DNA of 64,000 nucleotides. It comes from Xanthobacteraceae bacterium. Its GTDB lineage: Bacteria > Pseudomonadota > Alphaproteobacteria > Rhizobiales > Xanthobacteraceae. Below, piece by piece: positions 15,538-24,021 of the stretch. The position numbers were made by a program, and so were the translations under genes. The stretch covers positions 1-64,000 of the forward strand of contig JARLIY010000160.1 in NCBI GenBank assembly GCA_031291475.1, in the 5' to 3' direction. The notes beneath the pieces were generated by a model that had not been told where the DNA came from, ran no database searches, and was given only the letters and a program-made list of their open reading frames with translations. Each line of letters opens with the position of its first letter. Positions within the stretch are counted from its first letter, which is position 1.

Positions 15538-16917
15538 ATGGATGACAAGCATAACGACGGCTCGCCGGCCTTCACCGGCTTTGGCGCCGAATGGCGCCCG
15601 TCCAACCTGACCCCAACCGAGGCCAAGGCGGCCACCTCCTGGGTGGAGGCAAAAATCGACCGCCGTTCCATGCTGACCAACAAGGGCCGCGTCGCCGACA
15701 TCCGCGACGCCATGTGGCAGCTCGAGAAAGACGGCGAGATCCTCGTCCATCGGCTCGACGAGCGGCACGAGCCAGTGGTAGCGCGGACCCTCTACGGCTG
15801 GGAGAAGCGCATCCCGACCACTAATCTTTGGCACCACAAGTCTTGCGGCCAGTGCGGCAACATCCCCGGCTATCCGTCGAGCGTGATGTGGCTGATGAAC
15901 AAGCTCGGCACGCGCTATATCGACGAAACTGACCAGACCTCATGCACGGCCTGGAACTACCATGGCTCCGGCATCGGCAACGTCGTCAGCCTCGCTGCCG
16001 TGTTCCTGCGTAACTTCCACCAAGCCTACGTTTCGGCGAAGGCGCATGGCCTGCCGATCGGCACCTATTATCCGCTCGTGCATTGCGGCACCTCCTTCGG
16101 CAATTACAAGGAAATGCGCATCTTCCTCATGCACTCCGCCGAGCTGCGCGAGCAGGTGAAGAAGATCCTCGGTAAGCTCGGCCGTCTGGTTGATGGCAAG
16201 CTGCTGATCCCTGAAGAGGTGGTGCACTATTCGGAATGGCTGCACATTATGCGCGATCGCATCAAACAGCATCAGGTGATCGACGTCAGCAATATCCGCG
16301 CCACCATCCATCCGGCGTGCCACGTCTACAAGATGGTGCCCGAGGACGTGATTTACGACGACACGGTGATGGACGGCAACCGCGTCGCCGTGTCCACCGG
16401 CCTGATGCAGACGCTCGGCGCCCAGGTGATCGACTATTCCACCTGGTACGATTGCTGCGGCTTCGGCTTCCGCCACATCATCGGCGAGCGCGAGTTCACC
16501 CGCTCATTCGCCATCGATCGCAAGATCAAAGTGGCGGTGGACGAAGCGAGAGCCGACGTGATGGTCGGTCACGACACCGGCTGCATCACCACGCTCGACA
16601 AGAACCAGTGGATCGGCAAGGCGGTGGACAAGGTCTATGCGCTACCGATCCTGGCCGACTGCCAATTCGCCGCGCTCGCCCTCGGCGCGCATCCCTACAA
16701 GCTGGCACAACTGCACTGGCACGCCTCGCCGTTCGAGGGGTTGCTGGAGAAGCTCGGCATCGACTGGCAGAAGGCCAAGATCGAGTTCGAGCAGTACCTC
16801 GATGAGGTCAAGGCCGGCCGCATCGAGACCCTCTATGACCCTAAACGGGCGATCACCTCGGGTCCGGGCTACATCAAGCCCAAGGCTGTCGCCGCACTTC
16901 CGGGAGCCGCGGAATGA
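15538..16917 (+). CDS. shdrB1: sHdrB1, CCG-domain subunit
   Basis: This 459-residue HdrB-like subunit belongs to the sHdr complex. The second CCG-type motif is recognisable: Cys261 (HPACH), Cys306-Cys307 (DCCGFG) and Cys349 (HDTGC), with the first cysteine of the usual final CxxC missing. The first half has Cys103, Cys106, Cys136 and Cys183 in a nonstandard spacing, so the two noncubane-type cluster sites differ from those of sHdrB2. GGAGG at 15528-15532 defines the start. The end overlaps shdrA by four bases (ATGA). Degenerate CCG motifs are a known trait of B1-type subunits, as far as I recall. Confidence 0.9.
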   Translation: MDDKHNDGSPAFTGFGAEWRPSNLTPTEAKAATSWVEAKIDRRSMLTNKGRVADIRDAMWQLEKDGEILVHRLDERHEPVVARTLYGWEKRIPTTNLWHHKSCGQCGNIPGYPSSVMWLMNKLGTRYIDETDQTSCTAWNYHGSGIGNVVSLAAVFLRNFHQAYVSAKAHGLPIGTYYPLVHCGTSFGNYKEMRIFLMHSAELREQVKKILGKLGRLVDGKLLIPEEVVHYSEWLHIMRDRIKQHQVIDVSNIRATIHPACHVYKMVPEDVIYDDTVMDGNRVAVSTGLMQTLGAQVIDYSTWYDCCGFGFRHIIGEREFTRSFAIDRKIKVAVDEARADVMVGHDTGCITTLDKNQWIGKAVDKVYALPILADCQFAALALGAHPYKLAQLHWHASPFEGLLEKLGIDWQKAKIEFEQYLDEVKAGRIETLYDPKRAITSGPGYIKPKAVAALPGAAE

Positions 16918-17966
16918 ATCGTCCGGTTCTCATCGTCGGTGGCGGTCCGTCCGGGTTGTCGGCCGCCCATGCGCTGGCCACGGCCGGGCAACGCGTCGTT
17001 CTCGTCGATAAGGCCGACCAACTCGGCGGTGCGCCGATCCTGTCGGGCTACGCCAAGTTGGTGCCGAGCGGCGACTGGGCGAAAGACGCGATCGGCGGCA
17101 TGGTAAGGCGCGTCGAGGACAATAAGCTGGTCGATGTCAGGAAGAATGCGAGCGTCAAGACCTTCGCCGGCGGCCCCGGCGATTTCCACGCAACGCTATC
17201 CGACGGGACACACGTGGACGCGAGTGCCACCATCCTGTGCACCGGCTTCACCCATTTCGACTCGATCAACAAACCGGAATGGGGCTTCGGTACCTATCCC
17301 GACGTGGTCACCACGACCCAGGTCGAGCAGATGTTCTCTTCGGGTAAAGGCGTGCGTTGCCCCTCCGACGGCCGCGAACCCGACCGCGTCGCCATTCTCC
17401 TTTGCGTCGGCTCGCGCGACCGCCAGATCGGCCGCGAATGGTGTTCGAAAATCTGCTGCACGGTGTCATCCAACCTGGCGATGGAAATCCGCGAGGCGCT
17501 GCCTAAATGCAGCGTCTATATCTACTACATGGATATCCGCACCTTCGGCCTGTACGAAGGCCAGTACTATTGGGAAAGCCAGGAGAAGTACAAGGTCAAG
17601 TACATCAAGGCGCGCATCGCCGAAGTGACATCGGACGGTAAGCGGCTGATCGTGAAGGGTGAAGACACGCTGGTGAAGCGGCCGATTACGATCCCCTTCG
17701 ACATGGTGGTGCACGCGATCGGCATGGACCCCAATGTCGACAACATGACCTTGTCCGCGGTGTTTGACGTCAAGCTGGAGAAGTACGGCCATATCCAGAA
17801 GGCGTCGACCTATTCCAACATGTCGGCGACCTCGCGGCCCGGCGTGTTCGTGGCCGGCGCGGCGACGGGACCTGAGACCATCGACGACTCCATCGCGCAA
17901 GGCCAATCCGCTGCCATGGCGGCACTGCCTCTGGTCCGCGGAGCTTTACTAGTGGCGGCCGAGTGA
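16914..17966 (+). CDS. shdrA: sHdrA, FAD-binding subunit
   Basis: This 350-residue flavoprotein is the core of the sHdr complex. The N-terminal dinucleotide motif is IVGGGPSGLSAA. A cysteine group (Cys164, Cys177, Cys181, Cys182 within LLCVGSRDRQ and WCSKICC) fits the [4Fe-4S] site of HdrA-type proteins. It is much shorter than methanogen HdrA because it lacks the extra ferredoxin domains. The second nucleotide-binding segment ends in FVAGAATGP. The ATGA overlap with shdrB1 and one-base overlap with the next gene imply strong translational coupling. Confidence 0.92.
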   Translation: MNRPVLIVGGGPSGLSAAHALATAGQRVVLVDKADQLGGAPILSGYAKLVPSGDWAKDAIGGMVRRVEDNKLVDVRKNASVKTFAGGPGDFHATLSDGTHVDASATILCTGFTHFDSINKPEWGFGTYPDVVTTTQVEQMFSSGKGVRCPSDGREPDRVAILLCVGSRDRQIGREWCSKICCTVSSNLAMEIREALPKCSVYIYYMDIRTFGLYEGQYYWESQEKYKVKYIKARIAEVTSDGKRLIVKGEDTLVKRPITIPFDMVVHAIGMDPNVDNMTLSAVFDVKLEKYGHIQKASTYSNMSATSRPGVFVAGAATGPETIDDSIAQGQSAAMAALPLVRGALLVAAE

Positions 17967-18841
17967 TGTGGGCGATCGGCAGCCATAAAGCCAAACGGGC
18001 GCCCGTATCGGCGCGGCCGGTGCTAGATCTGTCCGGTCCGAAGCTGCGGCGAGCGTTCGAGAACCTGGTGGAGTCCGCCGATGACACTGGCGGCGTCGAG
18101 CGTTATGTCGGTGCGCTGGCACTCAAGGCCTCCCTGTTCGAGGAAGTGCTCGGCAAGGGTCAGGTCGGCGAGTTGACCGAGCCCGAGTTCTACGATCTCG
18201 CGGCCTTCACCACGCCGGTGCGCCGGCGGATCGGTGCCTGGCTTGGCCGCAACGGTTTCCCCGCGATGCGCTCCCGGCTTGTCGCGCTGCTGGACGGCTG
18301 GTCCGATGTCGGTACTGCGGATCAACGTATCGGCACATTCGTGGCCAGCTTTCCCGCCGACCGAGAGCACCGTTGGTCGCGCGATCTCGCCGCCGAGGTC
18401 TTGCACTTTACCGCTCTCGACCGCTATCCGCTCATGACGCGCTGGATGTGGGACGCCAAGGTCAATACCGGCGTACTGCGCGAAATCTGGTACAGCGAAA
18501 ATAACGTCGAACCCGGCACCATCCCAGTCGGCGACGGTTTTGCCACCTTCGCGATATTACGCGAGGAATTGGAAGGCTTCCTACAGGCAAACGGCGTATT
18601 CCGCGACCTGGCGCTCTACGCGGATATACTCTGCGCTCACATTTATGCCGCCTACATCAATGACCGGGGCGGCCAATATCTGCACGCGGATTTCTGCGGC
18701 GGTGCGAAGGCCGACTCGATGGCACATACGCGCCGTTTGCTGGGACTTGACGCGGTCGATACCGAATCCGGCCGTACCCGCCTCAAGCTGATCGACGGCG
18801 AAGCCTATGTGCTCGGCGAACCCCGTCAGCTGAGCTCGTGA
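17966..18841 (+). CDS. Conserved hypothetical protein of shdr operons (Hyp)
   Basis: This 291-residue soluble protein lies at the fixed place between shdrA and shdrC2 occupied by the conserved 'hyp' gene in shdr clusters. I see no known catalytic motif. The middle is rich in Trp and aromatic residues (MTRWMWDAK, EIWYSENN), and two cysteines lie near the C-terminal third (DILCAH, DFCGG). It may help assemble or bridge the two half-complexes (inference). The ATG overlaps the shdrA stop by one base; a GTG three bases earlier is the alternative start. The stop is followed directly by AAGGAG for shdrC2. Confidence 0.82.
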   Translation: MWAIGSHKAKRAPVSARPVLDLSGPKLRRAFENLVESADDTGGVERYVGALALKASLFEEVLGKGQVGELTEPEFYDLAAFTTPVRRRIGAWLGRNGFPAMRSRLVALLDGWSDVGTADQRIGTFVASFPADREHRWSRDLAAEVLHFTALDRYPLMTRWMWDAKVNTGVLREIWYSENNVEPGTIPVGDGFATFAILREELEGFLQANGVFRDLALYADILCAHIYAAYINDRGGQYLHADFCGGAKADSMAHTRRLLGLDAVDTESGRTRLKLIDGEAYVLGEPRQLSS

Positions 18842-18851
18842 AGGAGCGCCT

Positions 18852-19598
18852 ATGCCGATTCACGAAAAATCGCTGATCCGGCCCGAGAACCTCGTCACGC
18901 ACGAGCATTTGGAGATCGAAGGCGTCGACGTCTCCGGGCATTGGAGCACGTTCATCACCTCGCGCGCCTTGACCGACTACAACGAACAGATGGAAGAAGA
19001 GATTGGCGCGCTGCCGGGCGGCGAGTTCATTCACCGTTGCTGGCAATGCGGCTCGTGCACCAACTCCTGCACGGTGAATGCCTTAAACCAGGACTTCAAC
19101 CCGCGCTATTGGATTTACCTGATCCGCCTGGGGTTCGAAGATGAGTTGCTGCGCGACAAGGACATTATCTGGCAATGCGTCTCGTGCAACAAATGCACGT
19201 ACGCCTGTCCGCGCGACGTCAATCCGGAAGGCGTTATGAAGGCGACCGCTCATTGGCTCGAGCTCAAGGGCCACACCGAGAGGAAGCCGTCGATGACGTT
19301 CGATGAAATCTTCGCAGACCAGGTCTTTGCCACCGGCAAGATCGAGGACGGCCTCGTGCTGCGCCAGTTTTTCAAGCACACCAAACAGTCGCTGTTCCAG
19401 GACTGGCTGATCGCCCTGGTGCGCGGCTTGGCCATGCGGTTGCCGATCGGACTGCTGATGAAGTTCGGCCTTGCCACGTTGTTTCAGCCGCGCACGCGCG
19501 GCTGGAGAAGGGCGAGCGCGGCGATTGCGGAGTACGTTGACGAACGCAAGGCGGCCGATCGCCGCGCGCTGCGTCTTGATGCGCAAGGAGCGGAATGA
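18852..19598 (+). CDS. shdrC2: sHdrC2, iron-sulfur subunit
   Basis: This 248-residue protein has two [4Fe-4S] ferredoxin motifs: Cys63/66/69/73 and Cys109/112/115/119. The last motif ends in CPRDVNP, typical of HdrC. It is the second HdrC-type subunit and pairs with sHdrB2. AAGGAG at 18841-18846 gives a firm start. The C-terminal 80 residues contain a mildly hydrophobic stretch (WLIALVRGLAMRLP), as in other HdrC proteins, which may help dock the complex to the membrane (inference). The stop overlaps the shdrB2 start. Confidence 0.92.
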   Translation: MPIHEKSLIRPENLVTHEHLEIEGVDVSGHWSTFITSRALTDYNEQMEEEIGALPGGEFIHRCWQCGSCTNSCTVNALNQDFNPRYWIYLIRLGFEDELLRDKDIIWQCVSCNKCTYACPRDVNPEGVMKATAHWLELKGHTERKPSMTFDEIFADQVFATGKIEDGLVLRQFFKHTKQSLFQDWLIALVRGLAMRLPIGLLMKFGLATLFQPRTRGWRRASAAIAEYVDERKAADRRALRLDAQGAE

Positions 19599-20521
19599 TG
19601 AGCGGCAAGTACAAAAATGTCGCCTACTATCCGGGCTGCGCGCTGGAAGGGACCGGCCACGCTTACAACCGGTCCACCAAGGAACTCAGCAAGGCGCTTG
19701 GTCTTGAGATTACTGAGCTTGAGAACTGGAATTGTTGCGGCGCGATGGAGGTCAAGAACGTCGATCCCAAGCTGCAGACCTATCTCTCAGCCCGCAATCT
19801 TTCGATCGCGGAAAAGATGGGCTTCGACACTGTCATGGCGCCGTGCAACGGCTGTTATCACAATCTGAAAAAGGCGGAATACGACCTCGCCAACGATGCA
19901 AGCTCACGCGAAGTGACCGATCGTCTGTCACGCAAGGCCGGGCACAAGACCTATGAGAGCGGCAAGGTCGAGACCATCCACGCGCTCGATTGGATCAAGC
20001 AGGCGATCGGCGAGGAGGGCCTGAAAGCGCGCGTGAAGAACTCGCTCAAGGGCCTCAAGGTGGCCAATTATTACGGCTGTATGTATACGCGCCCGCGCCA
20101 CATATTTCCGGAGAAGGACCGCGGGCTGGGTTCGGAGTCTACTGCAAAACCGCACTTCATGGATGATCTCCTCGCGGCTGCCGGTGCCGAGAATGTTGAA
20201 TATCCGCTCAAGACCGCGTGCTGCGGCGGCGCCCACACCCTCTCGGATAGCGACACCTCAACCAAGCTGGTGCTGAATCTTTTGACGACGGCGGAGGCTT
20301 GCGGGGCTGACGTTATCGCCACCGAATGTCCGACCTGTCACACCGGACTGGAGATGCACCAGGTTCGCGCCGAAAAAGTGCTCGGCCGCAAGACCTCGAT
20401 AAAGATCCTATACTTCACTCAGCTTCTCGGCATGGCGCTCGGCCTGTCGGCGCGCAAGGTCGGCGTGCACGAGAACCTTTCGGAATCGTCGGCTTTCCTG
20501 CGGGCACGAGGGCTCGGCTGA
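19598..20521 (+). CDS. shdrB2: sHdrB2, two CCG domains
   Basis: This 307-residue HdrB-type subunit has two complete CCG motifs: Cys14, Cys46-Cys47 and CNGC in the first half, then YYGC, ACCGG and CPTC in the second. These bind the noncubane [4Fe-4S] clusters that carry out disulfide chemistry in HdrB. AAGGAG at 19585-19590 fits the ATG at 19598 best; the adjacent ATG at 19595 is possible. The stop overlaps the next gene by one base (TGATG). Compared with sHdrB1, its motifs are fully canonical, so this is probably the catalytic B subunit. Confidence 0.92.
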   Translation: MSGKYKNVAYYPGCALEGTGHAYNRSTKELSKALGLEITELENWNCCGAMEVKNVDPKLQTYLSARNLSIAEKMGFDTVMAPCNGCYHNLKKAEYDLANDASSREVTDRLSRKAGHKTYESGKVETIHALDWIKQAIGEEGLKARVKNSLKGLKVANYYGCMYTRPRHIFPEKDRGLGSESTAKPHFMDDLLAAAGAENVEYPLKTACCGGAHTLSDSDTSTKLVLNLLTTAEACGADVIATECPTCHTGLEMHQVRAEKVLGRKTSIKILYFTQLLGMALGLSARKVGVHENLSESSAFLRARGLG

Positions 20522-20994
20522 TGACCGGGATGTGCAGCCAACGCATCCACGATATTACGGCGCGCCTCGAGGCAATCGTTGCGTCCACGGACGCCGTGCT
20601 TGTCGCGGCCGCGCCCGAGCTGGCCGATGAATTGTTGGCGCTGGGCGACACGATCCTTGAGACTTGGTTGACCGCACATAATGCAACGTCGACTACCAGT
20701 TCGGTGGAGGGCTTTCGCCTGCTCGCTTTGCAGCGCCAGGGCGCGCGCGGCGATCCTAGCTTCAACGCCTGCCGCGAGACCTGTCGCGAACTCGTCTACC
20801 ACCGCAATCTCGTCCGCCTCGAGCCTGCGCATCCAGACACTGCACGCCGGCTTCGCCTTGGCGCCATGGTGGCAAGACATTTGGCGCTCTTTATCGGTGG
20901 CAAGCTTGAAGTGGCGGGCCTCGGCGAATTCTGCTGCGCATCGCGGCCGCTTCGTTCGCAGGAAGCAAATTCGCAGGCCGCCGAAATTGTGTGA
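20521..20994 (+). CDS. Unknown protein inserted between shdrB2 and lbpA
   Basis: This protein of 157 residues is not one I recognise. It is mainly helical, with an early Cys5, a CRETC pair near the middle and a C-terminal CC (FCCASRP). The TGATG overlap with shdrB2 and the 17-base gap to lbpA, whose AAGGAGAG follows at once, make it an integral operon member. The context suggests a role linked to sHdr or LbpA, such as a chaperone or electron-transfer accessory (inference). The internal cysteines could bind metal or persulfide. Codon use looks like its neighbours. Confidence 0.75.
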   Translation: MTGMCSQRIHDITARLEAIVASTDAVLVAAAPELADELLALGDTILETWLTAHNATSTTSSVEGFRLLALQRQGARGDPSFNACRETCRELVYHRNLVRLEPAHPDTARRLRLGAMVARHLALFIGGKLEVAGLGEFCCASRPLRSQEANSQAAEIV

Positions 20995-21011
20995 CATTTA
21001 AGGAGAGCTAG

Positions 21012-21452
21012 ATGCCGACCGTCCGTGGCTGCCAACTTCCCGACGAACTCCTCTACGATGTCGAGAACAACATTTGGTACCGGGAGAACGCCGACGGCAC
21101 CGTAACGCTCGGGATGACCGCGGTGGCCGCGGCTATGGCCGGTCAACTCGTGGCCTTCACTGCGAAAAAAGTGGGTCGCGCGGTCCAGGCCGGAAAATCG
21201 TGCGCTACTGTCGAGTCCGGCAAATGGGTCGGGCCGGCGAAAATCGCCTTCGACGCCGAAGTGGTGGAAGTCAACGACGCTCTGACCGGAACGCCAAAAG
21301 TCGCCAACGCCGACCCCTACGGTCAGGGCTGGATGGTCAAAGTGCGGCCAACCGATTGGGCCGCCGCCAAAGCGGGTCTCGTTCCCGGAACGGCAGTTGC
21401 GGCACCCTACGATGCAAAAATGACCGCGGACAATTTTGTCGGATGCGCGTGA
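21012..21452 (+). CDS. lbpA: Lipoate-binding protein LbpA (GcvH-like)
   Basis: This 146-residue GcvH-fold protein has the modified lysine in VESGKWVGP (Lys71), which differs from the ES(V)KA context of glycine cleavage GcvH. LbpA carries sulfur as an adduct on lipoamide during sHdr oxidation. Cys64, close to the lipoyl site, and Cys7 are noted. AAGGAGAG at 21000-21007 gives a firm start. The dedicated lipoylation genes are on the opposite strand at 8839-13375. The C terminus (DNFVGCA) overlaps the region upstream of the yeiH start. Confidence 0.92.
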   Translation: MPTVRGCQLPDELLYDVENNIWYRENADGTVTLGMTAVAAAMAGQLVAFTAKKVGRAVQAGKSCATVESGKWVGPAKIAFDAEVVEVNDALTGTPKVANADPYGQGWMVKVRPTDWAAAKAGLVPGTAVAAPYDAKMTADNFVGCA

Positions 21453-21471
21453 GCAGCAGGACAAATCTGCA

Positions 21472-22500
21472 GTGAGCCAGATCGTAGAAACCAAGCCGAC
21501 ATTGGTGAGCCGCGGCCTCGGAGCGGTCGCCGCCGTGCAGGCCTATTTCCCGGGTATGCTGGTGAGCCTAATCATCGCCGTTGCCGCCACCTTCCTCTCC
21601 GAGCATTACGGCGGGCCAGTGATGCTGTTCGCGCTCCTGCTCGGCATGGCCTTCTATTTTCTCTCGCAGGAAGGGCCCTGCGTCGCCGGCATCGAGTTCA
21701 CCTCCAAGAGCATTTTGCGTGTCGCGGTGGGTCTCCTCGGCGCGCAGATCACGATTTCCGAGATCATGAAACTCGGCGCGATGCCGGTCGTCATGGTGGT
21801 CGGCGCGGTTACTCTCACCCTCCTGTTCGGTATACTAACGGCGCGTGTCGCGGGCTTAAGCCGGCAGTTCGGAATTTTGACCTCGGGGGCAGTAGCGATC
21901 TGCGGCGCTTCCGCGGCACTCGCCATTTCGTCGGTGCTTCCGAAAGGTGAGAAGCACGAGCGTGACACCGTTTTTACCGTAATCGGCGTCACCGCCCTGA
22001 GCACGATTGCGATGATCGTCTATCCGGTGATCATCGCCTTCTTCCACCTCGATCACGCGGCGATTGGCATATTCCTCGGCGGCACGATCCACGACGTTGC
22101 ACAAGTCGTCGGCGCCGGCTTCAGCGTGTCCGAGGAGACTGGCAATGTCGCCACCTTCACCAAACTGCTGCGCGTGGCGATGCTGCTGCCCGTGGTGGTG
22201 GCTCTGTCGTTTGTCTTCCATGCCCACAACACGAGCAAGGCCGGCCGGCAATTGCCAGGCTTCCTCGTCGTCTTCGCCCTGCTCGTGGTGATCAACAGCT
22301 TGGGAATCATTCCGGCACCGGCACTCGCGGCGCTCAAGAGTATCTCGCGCTGGTGCCTGGTGACGGCCATCGCCGCACTAGGGATGAAAACGTCGCTCAA
22401 GGCGATGGCGGAAGTCGGTGGACGCGCGATTGCGCTGATGGTCGCCGAGACGGTGTTTCTTGCGATCCTTGTTCTGGTGATCGTGGTGTGGAGATTTTGA
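21472..22500 (+). CDS. yeiH: YeiH/UPF0324-family membrane transporter (putative sulfate or sulfite exporter)
   Basis: This 342-residue protein has about ten hydrophobic segments and the family signatures RVAVGLLGAQIT, AICGASAALAISSVLP, IHDVAQVVGAG and IAALGMKTSLKA. Members are annotated as putative sulfate exporters, but transport has not been firmly shown. In this operon it would remove sulfite or sulfate formed by sHdr (inference). I chose GTG 21472, since AGGA at 21458-21461 lies upstream; a TTG at 21436 would overlap lbpA. A separate TauE-type exporter is at 1831. Confidence 0.85.
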   Translation: MSQIVETKPTLVSRGLGAVAAVQAYFPGMLVSLIIAVAATFLSEHYGGPVMLFALLLGMAFYFLSQEGPCVAGIEFTSKSILRVAVGLLGAQITISEIMKLGAMPVVMVVGAVTLTLLFGILTARVAGLSRQFGILTSGAVAICGASAALAISSVLPKGEKHERDTVFTVIGVTALSTIAMIVYPVIIAFFHLDHAAIGIFLGGTIHDVAQVVGAGFSVSEETGNVATFTKLLRVAMLLPVVVALSFVFHAHNTSKAGRQLPGFLVVFALLVVINSLGIIPAPALAALKSISRWCLVTAIAALGMKTSLKAMAEVGGRAIALMVAETVFLAILVLVIVVWRF

Positions 22501-22546
22501 GTGGAAAGGCGCGGCTACGGCCGCGAAACGAGAGAGAGATAGTCCA

Positions 22547-23041
22547 ATGAACAATGACAGCAATAGCAAGCGCATGTCGATGATTGTCACCAAAGGCACC
22601 CTGGACTGGGCTTATCCGCCCTTCATCTTGGCTACTACAGCCGCCGCAATGGGTCTCGACGTGACGATGTTTTTCACTTTTTACGGACTGACTCTTCTTA
22701 AAAAGAAGCTCAACCTGAAAGTCTCGCCGCTGGGAAACGCGGCAATGGAGATGCCGATGTTCGGGATGCACTTCGGCATGCCCAATCTTATGTCCGCCAT
22801 TCCCGGGGTCGATGCCGCAGCGACGGCGATGATGAAAAATCTGATCAAGAAAAAGGGCGTCGCTTCGATTGAAGAACTGCGCAGCATGGCGCTAGAGTCC
22901 GATGTCAAGATGATCGCCTGCCAGATGACCATGGATTTGTTTGAATACAAGCTCGAAGACATGATCGAGGGGCCGGTCCTCGGCGGTGCGGCCACCTATA
23001 TCGAGAACGCGACAAAGTGCGACGTCAATCTGTTCATCTAA
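22547..23041 (+). CDS. DsrE-family sulfur carrier (DsrE2/DsrE3-type, about 160 residues)
   Basis: This 164-residue DsrE-superfamily protein resembles the DrsE_2 group: a segment MFFTFYGLTLL after the first helix, a Met-rich middle (GMPNLMSA, AMMKNLIKKKGVAS) and a conserved cysteine in IACQMTMDLF (Cys125). Such proteins exchange persulfide sulfur with TusA. It is followed 15 bases later by tusA, and the pair recurs directly downstream. Subclass (DsrE2B versus DsrE3A) cannot be settled by eye. A purine-rich GAGAGAGA precedes the ATG. Confidence 0.8.
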   Translation: MNNDSNSKRMSMIVTKGTLDWAYPPFILATTAAAMGLDVTMFFTFYGLTLLKKKLNLKVSPLGNAAMEMPMFGMHFGMPNLMSAIPGVDAAATAMMKNLIKKKGVASIEELRSMALESDVKMIACQMTMDLFEYKLEDMIEGPVLGGAATYIENATKCDVNLFI

Positions 23042-23056
23042 GGCACGAGCAAACAC

Positions 23057-23284
23057 ATGGCCGACCAGCTTCTGGACGCAAAGGGACTGAACTGTCCACT
23101 GCCGATACTGCGCGCCAAGAAGGCGCTTAGAGATGTGGCGATGGGAGGCACTCTCGAGGTGCTCGCGACCGATCCCGGCGCGGTGAAAGACTTCGAAGCT
23201 TTCTGTCGAGCGACCGGCAACGAGCTGCTCGCCTCAAAAGTGGATGGCAAGATCTTTAGTTTCGTCATCAAGCGCATGTCGTAG
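23057..23284 (+). CDS. tusA: TusA-family sulfur carrier, first copy
   Basis: This 75-residue protein has the TusA motif CPLP (Cys13) in LNCPLPILRAKKAL and the typical short alpha-beta fold. Cys13 carries persulfide sulfur and is expected to pass it to DsrE3C and sHdr. Canonical CPxP spacing distinguishes it from the second copy, which reads CPGP. It is 15 bases downstream of a DsrE gene and 23 bases upstream of another. The ribosome site is weak. Confidence 0.9.
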   Translation: MADQLLDAKGLNCPLPILRAKKALRDVAMGGTLEVLATDPGAVKDFEAFCRATGNELLASKVDGKIFSFVIKRMS

Positions 23285-23307
23285 GGCGACCGCGCGCGGA
23301 GGCTTTG

Positions 23308-23706
23308 ATGGCATCGAAACCCTTGTACATCGTGCTCTGTTCAGGAGAACACGAGAAGGTGCAGATGGCGGCAATGATGGCCTCGGTCGGCGCCGTCTCC
23401 GAACGCGCGGTCGAAGTGTTCGTCAGCATGAATGCGATCTTCGCATTCGTCAGGGACGCGACACCGGATCGGCGCTATCGCGGCGGTGCGTTTTCGCAGT
23501 TCATGAAGGAAAAGCACGCCCCCGACGCCCTGGTGTTGCTGCGTCAGGGCAAGGAGTTTGGCGATCTGAAGATTTGGGCCTGCTCGATGGCTCTCGACGT
23601 AGCAGGCTTGGAAATGGATCACCTCGTTGAGGAACTGTTCGACGGGCCCCTCGGGATGACGAAATTTCTGTCCGACGCCGAAGCCGGCCAGCTGGTTACT
23701 TTATAA
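23308..23706 (+). CDS. DsrE-family protein, second in tandem set
   Basis: This 132-residue DsrE-fold protein has candidate persulfide cysteines Cys92 (IWACSMALD) and Cys11 (VLCSGEH). It differs clearly from the preceding 164-residue DsrE and from dsrE3C, so three DsrE lineages are present in the locus, plus the exported one. GGAGG at 23298-23302 fixes ATG 23308 rather than the adjacent TTG. The flanking tusA copies suggest pairwise sulfur transfer (inference). Confidence 0.78.
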   Translation: MASKPLYIVLCSGEHEKVQMAAMMASVGAVSERAVEVFVSMNAIFAFVRDATPDRRYRGGAFSQFMKEKHAPDALVLLRQGKEFGDLKIWACSMALDVAGLEMDHLVEELFDGPLGMTKFLSDAEAGQLVTL

Positions 23707-23718
23707 GGCGGAACGACG

Positions 23719-23949
23719 ATGTCTGAAAGACAAGTGATCGATGCGCGTGGCGCCTTTTGCCCGGGGCCGTTGATGGAATTGATCGCCGCGCTCCGGCATT
23801 CGGCGATCGGCGACGAAGTCGAGGTCTGGTCGACCGACAAGGGCTCAGCCGCGGACATTCCCGCATGGATCAAAAAAGTCCATCACGAACTCGTATCGAT
23901 CAACGAAGCCGATGGCCACTGGAGCATTGTGATCCGAAAAGCGAAATGA
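23719..23949 (+). CDS. TusA-family sulfur carrier, second copy
   Basis: This 76-residue TusA-like protein has CPGP (Cys14) in AFCPGPLMEL. The rest of the fold is conserved (GDEVEVWSTDKGSAADIPAW). It is divergent from the first copy, so it may serve another partner, such as the adjacent DsrE or the SQR-like flavoprotein 72 bases downstream (inference). The short spacing from the preceding stop supports co-transcription. Confidence 0.88.
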   Translation: MSERQVIDARGAFCPGPLMELIAALRHSAIGDEVEVWSTDKGSAADIPAWIKKVHHELVSINEADGHWSIVIRKAK

Positions 23950-24021
23950 CGCCAACCAACGGCTAAGGACGTCCGAAGAAGACCGCCGTAAAGCACACCT
24001 TACAAGGATGGAGGAACGACA

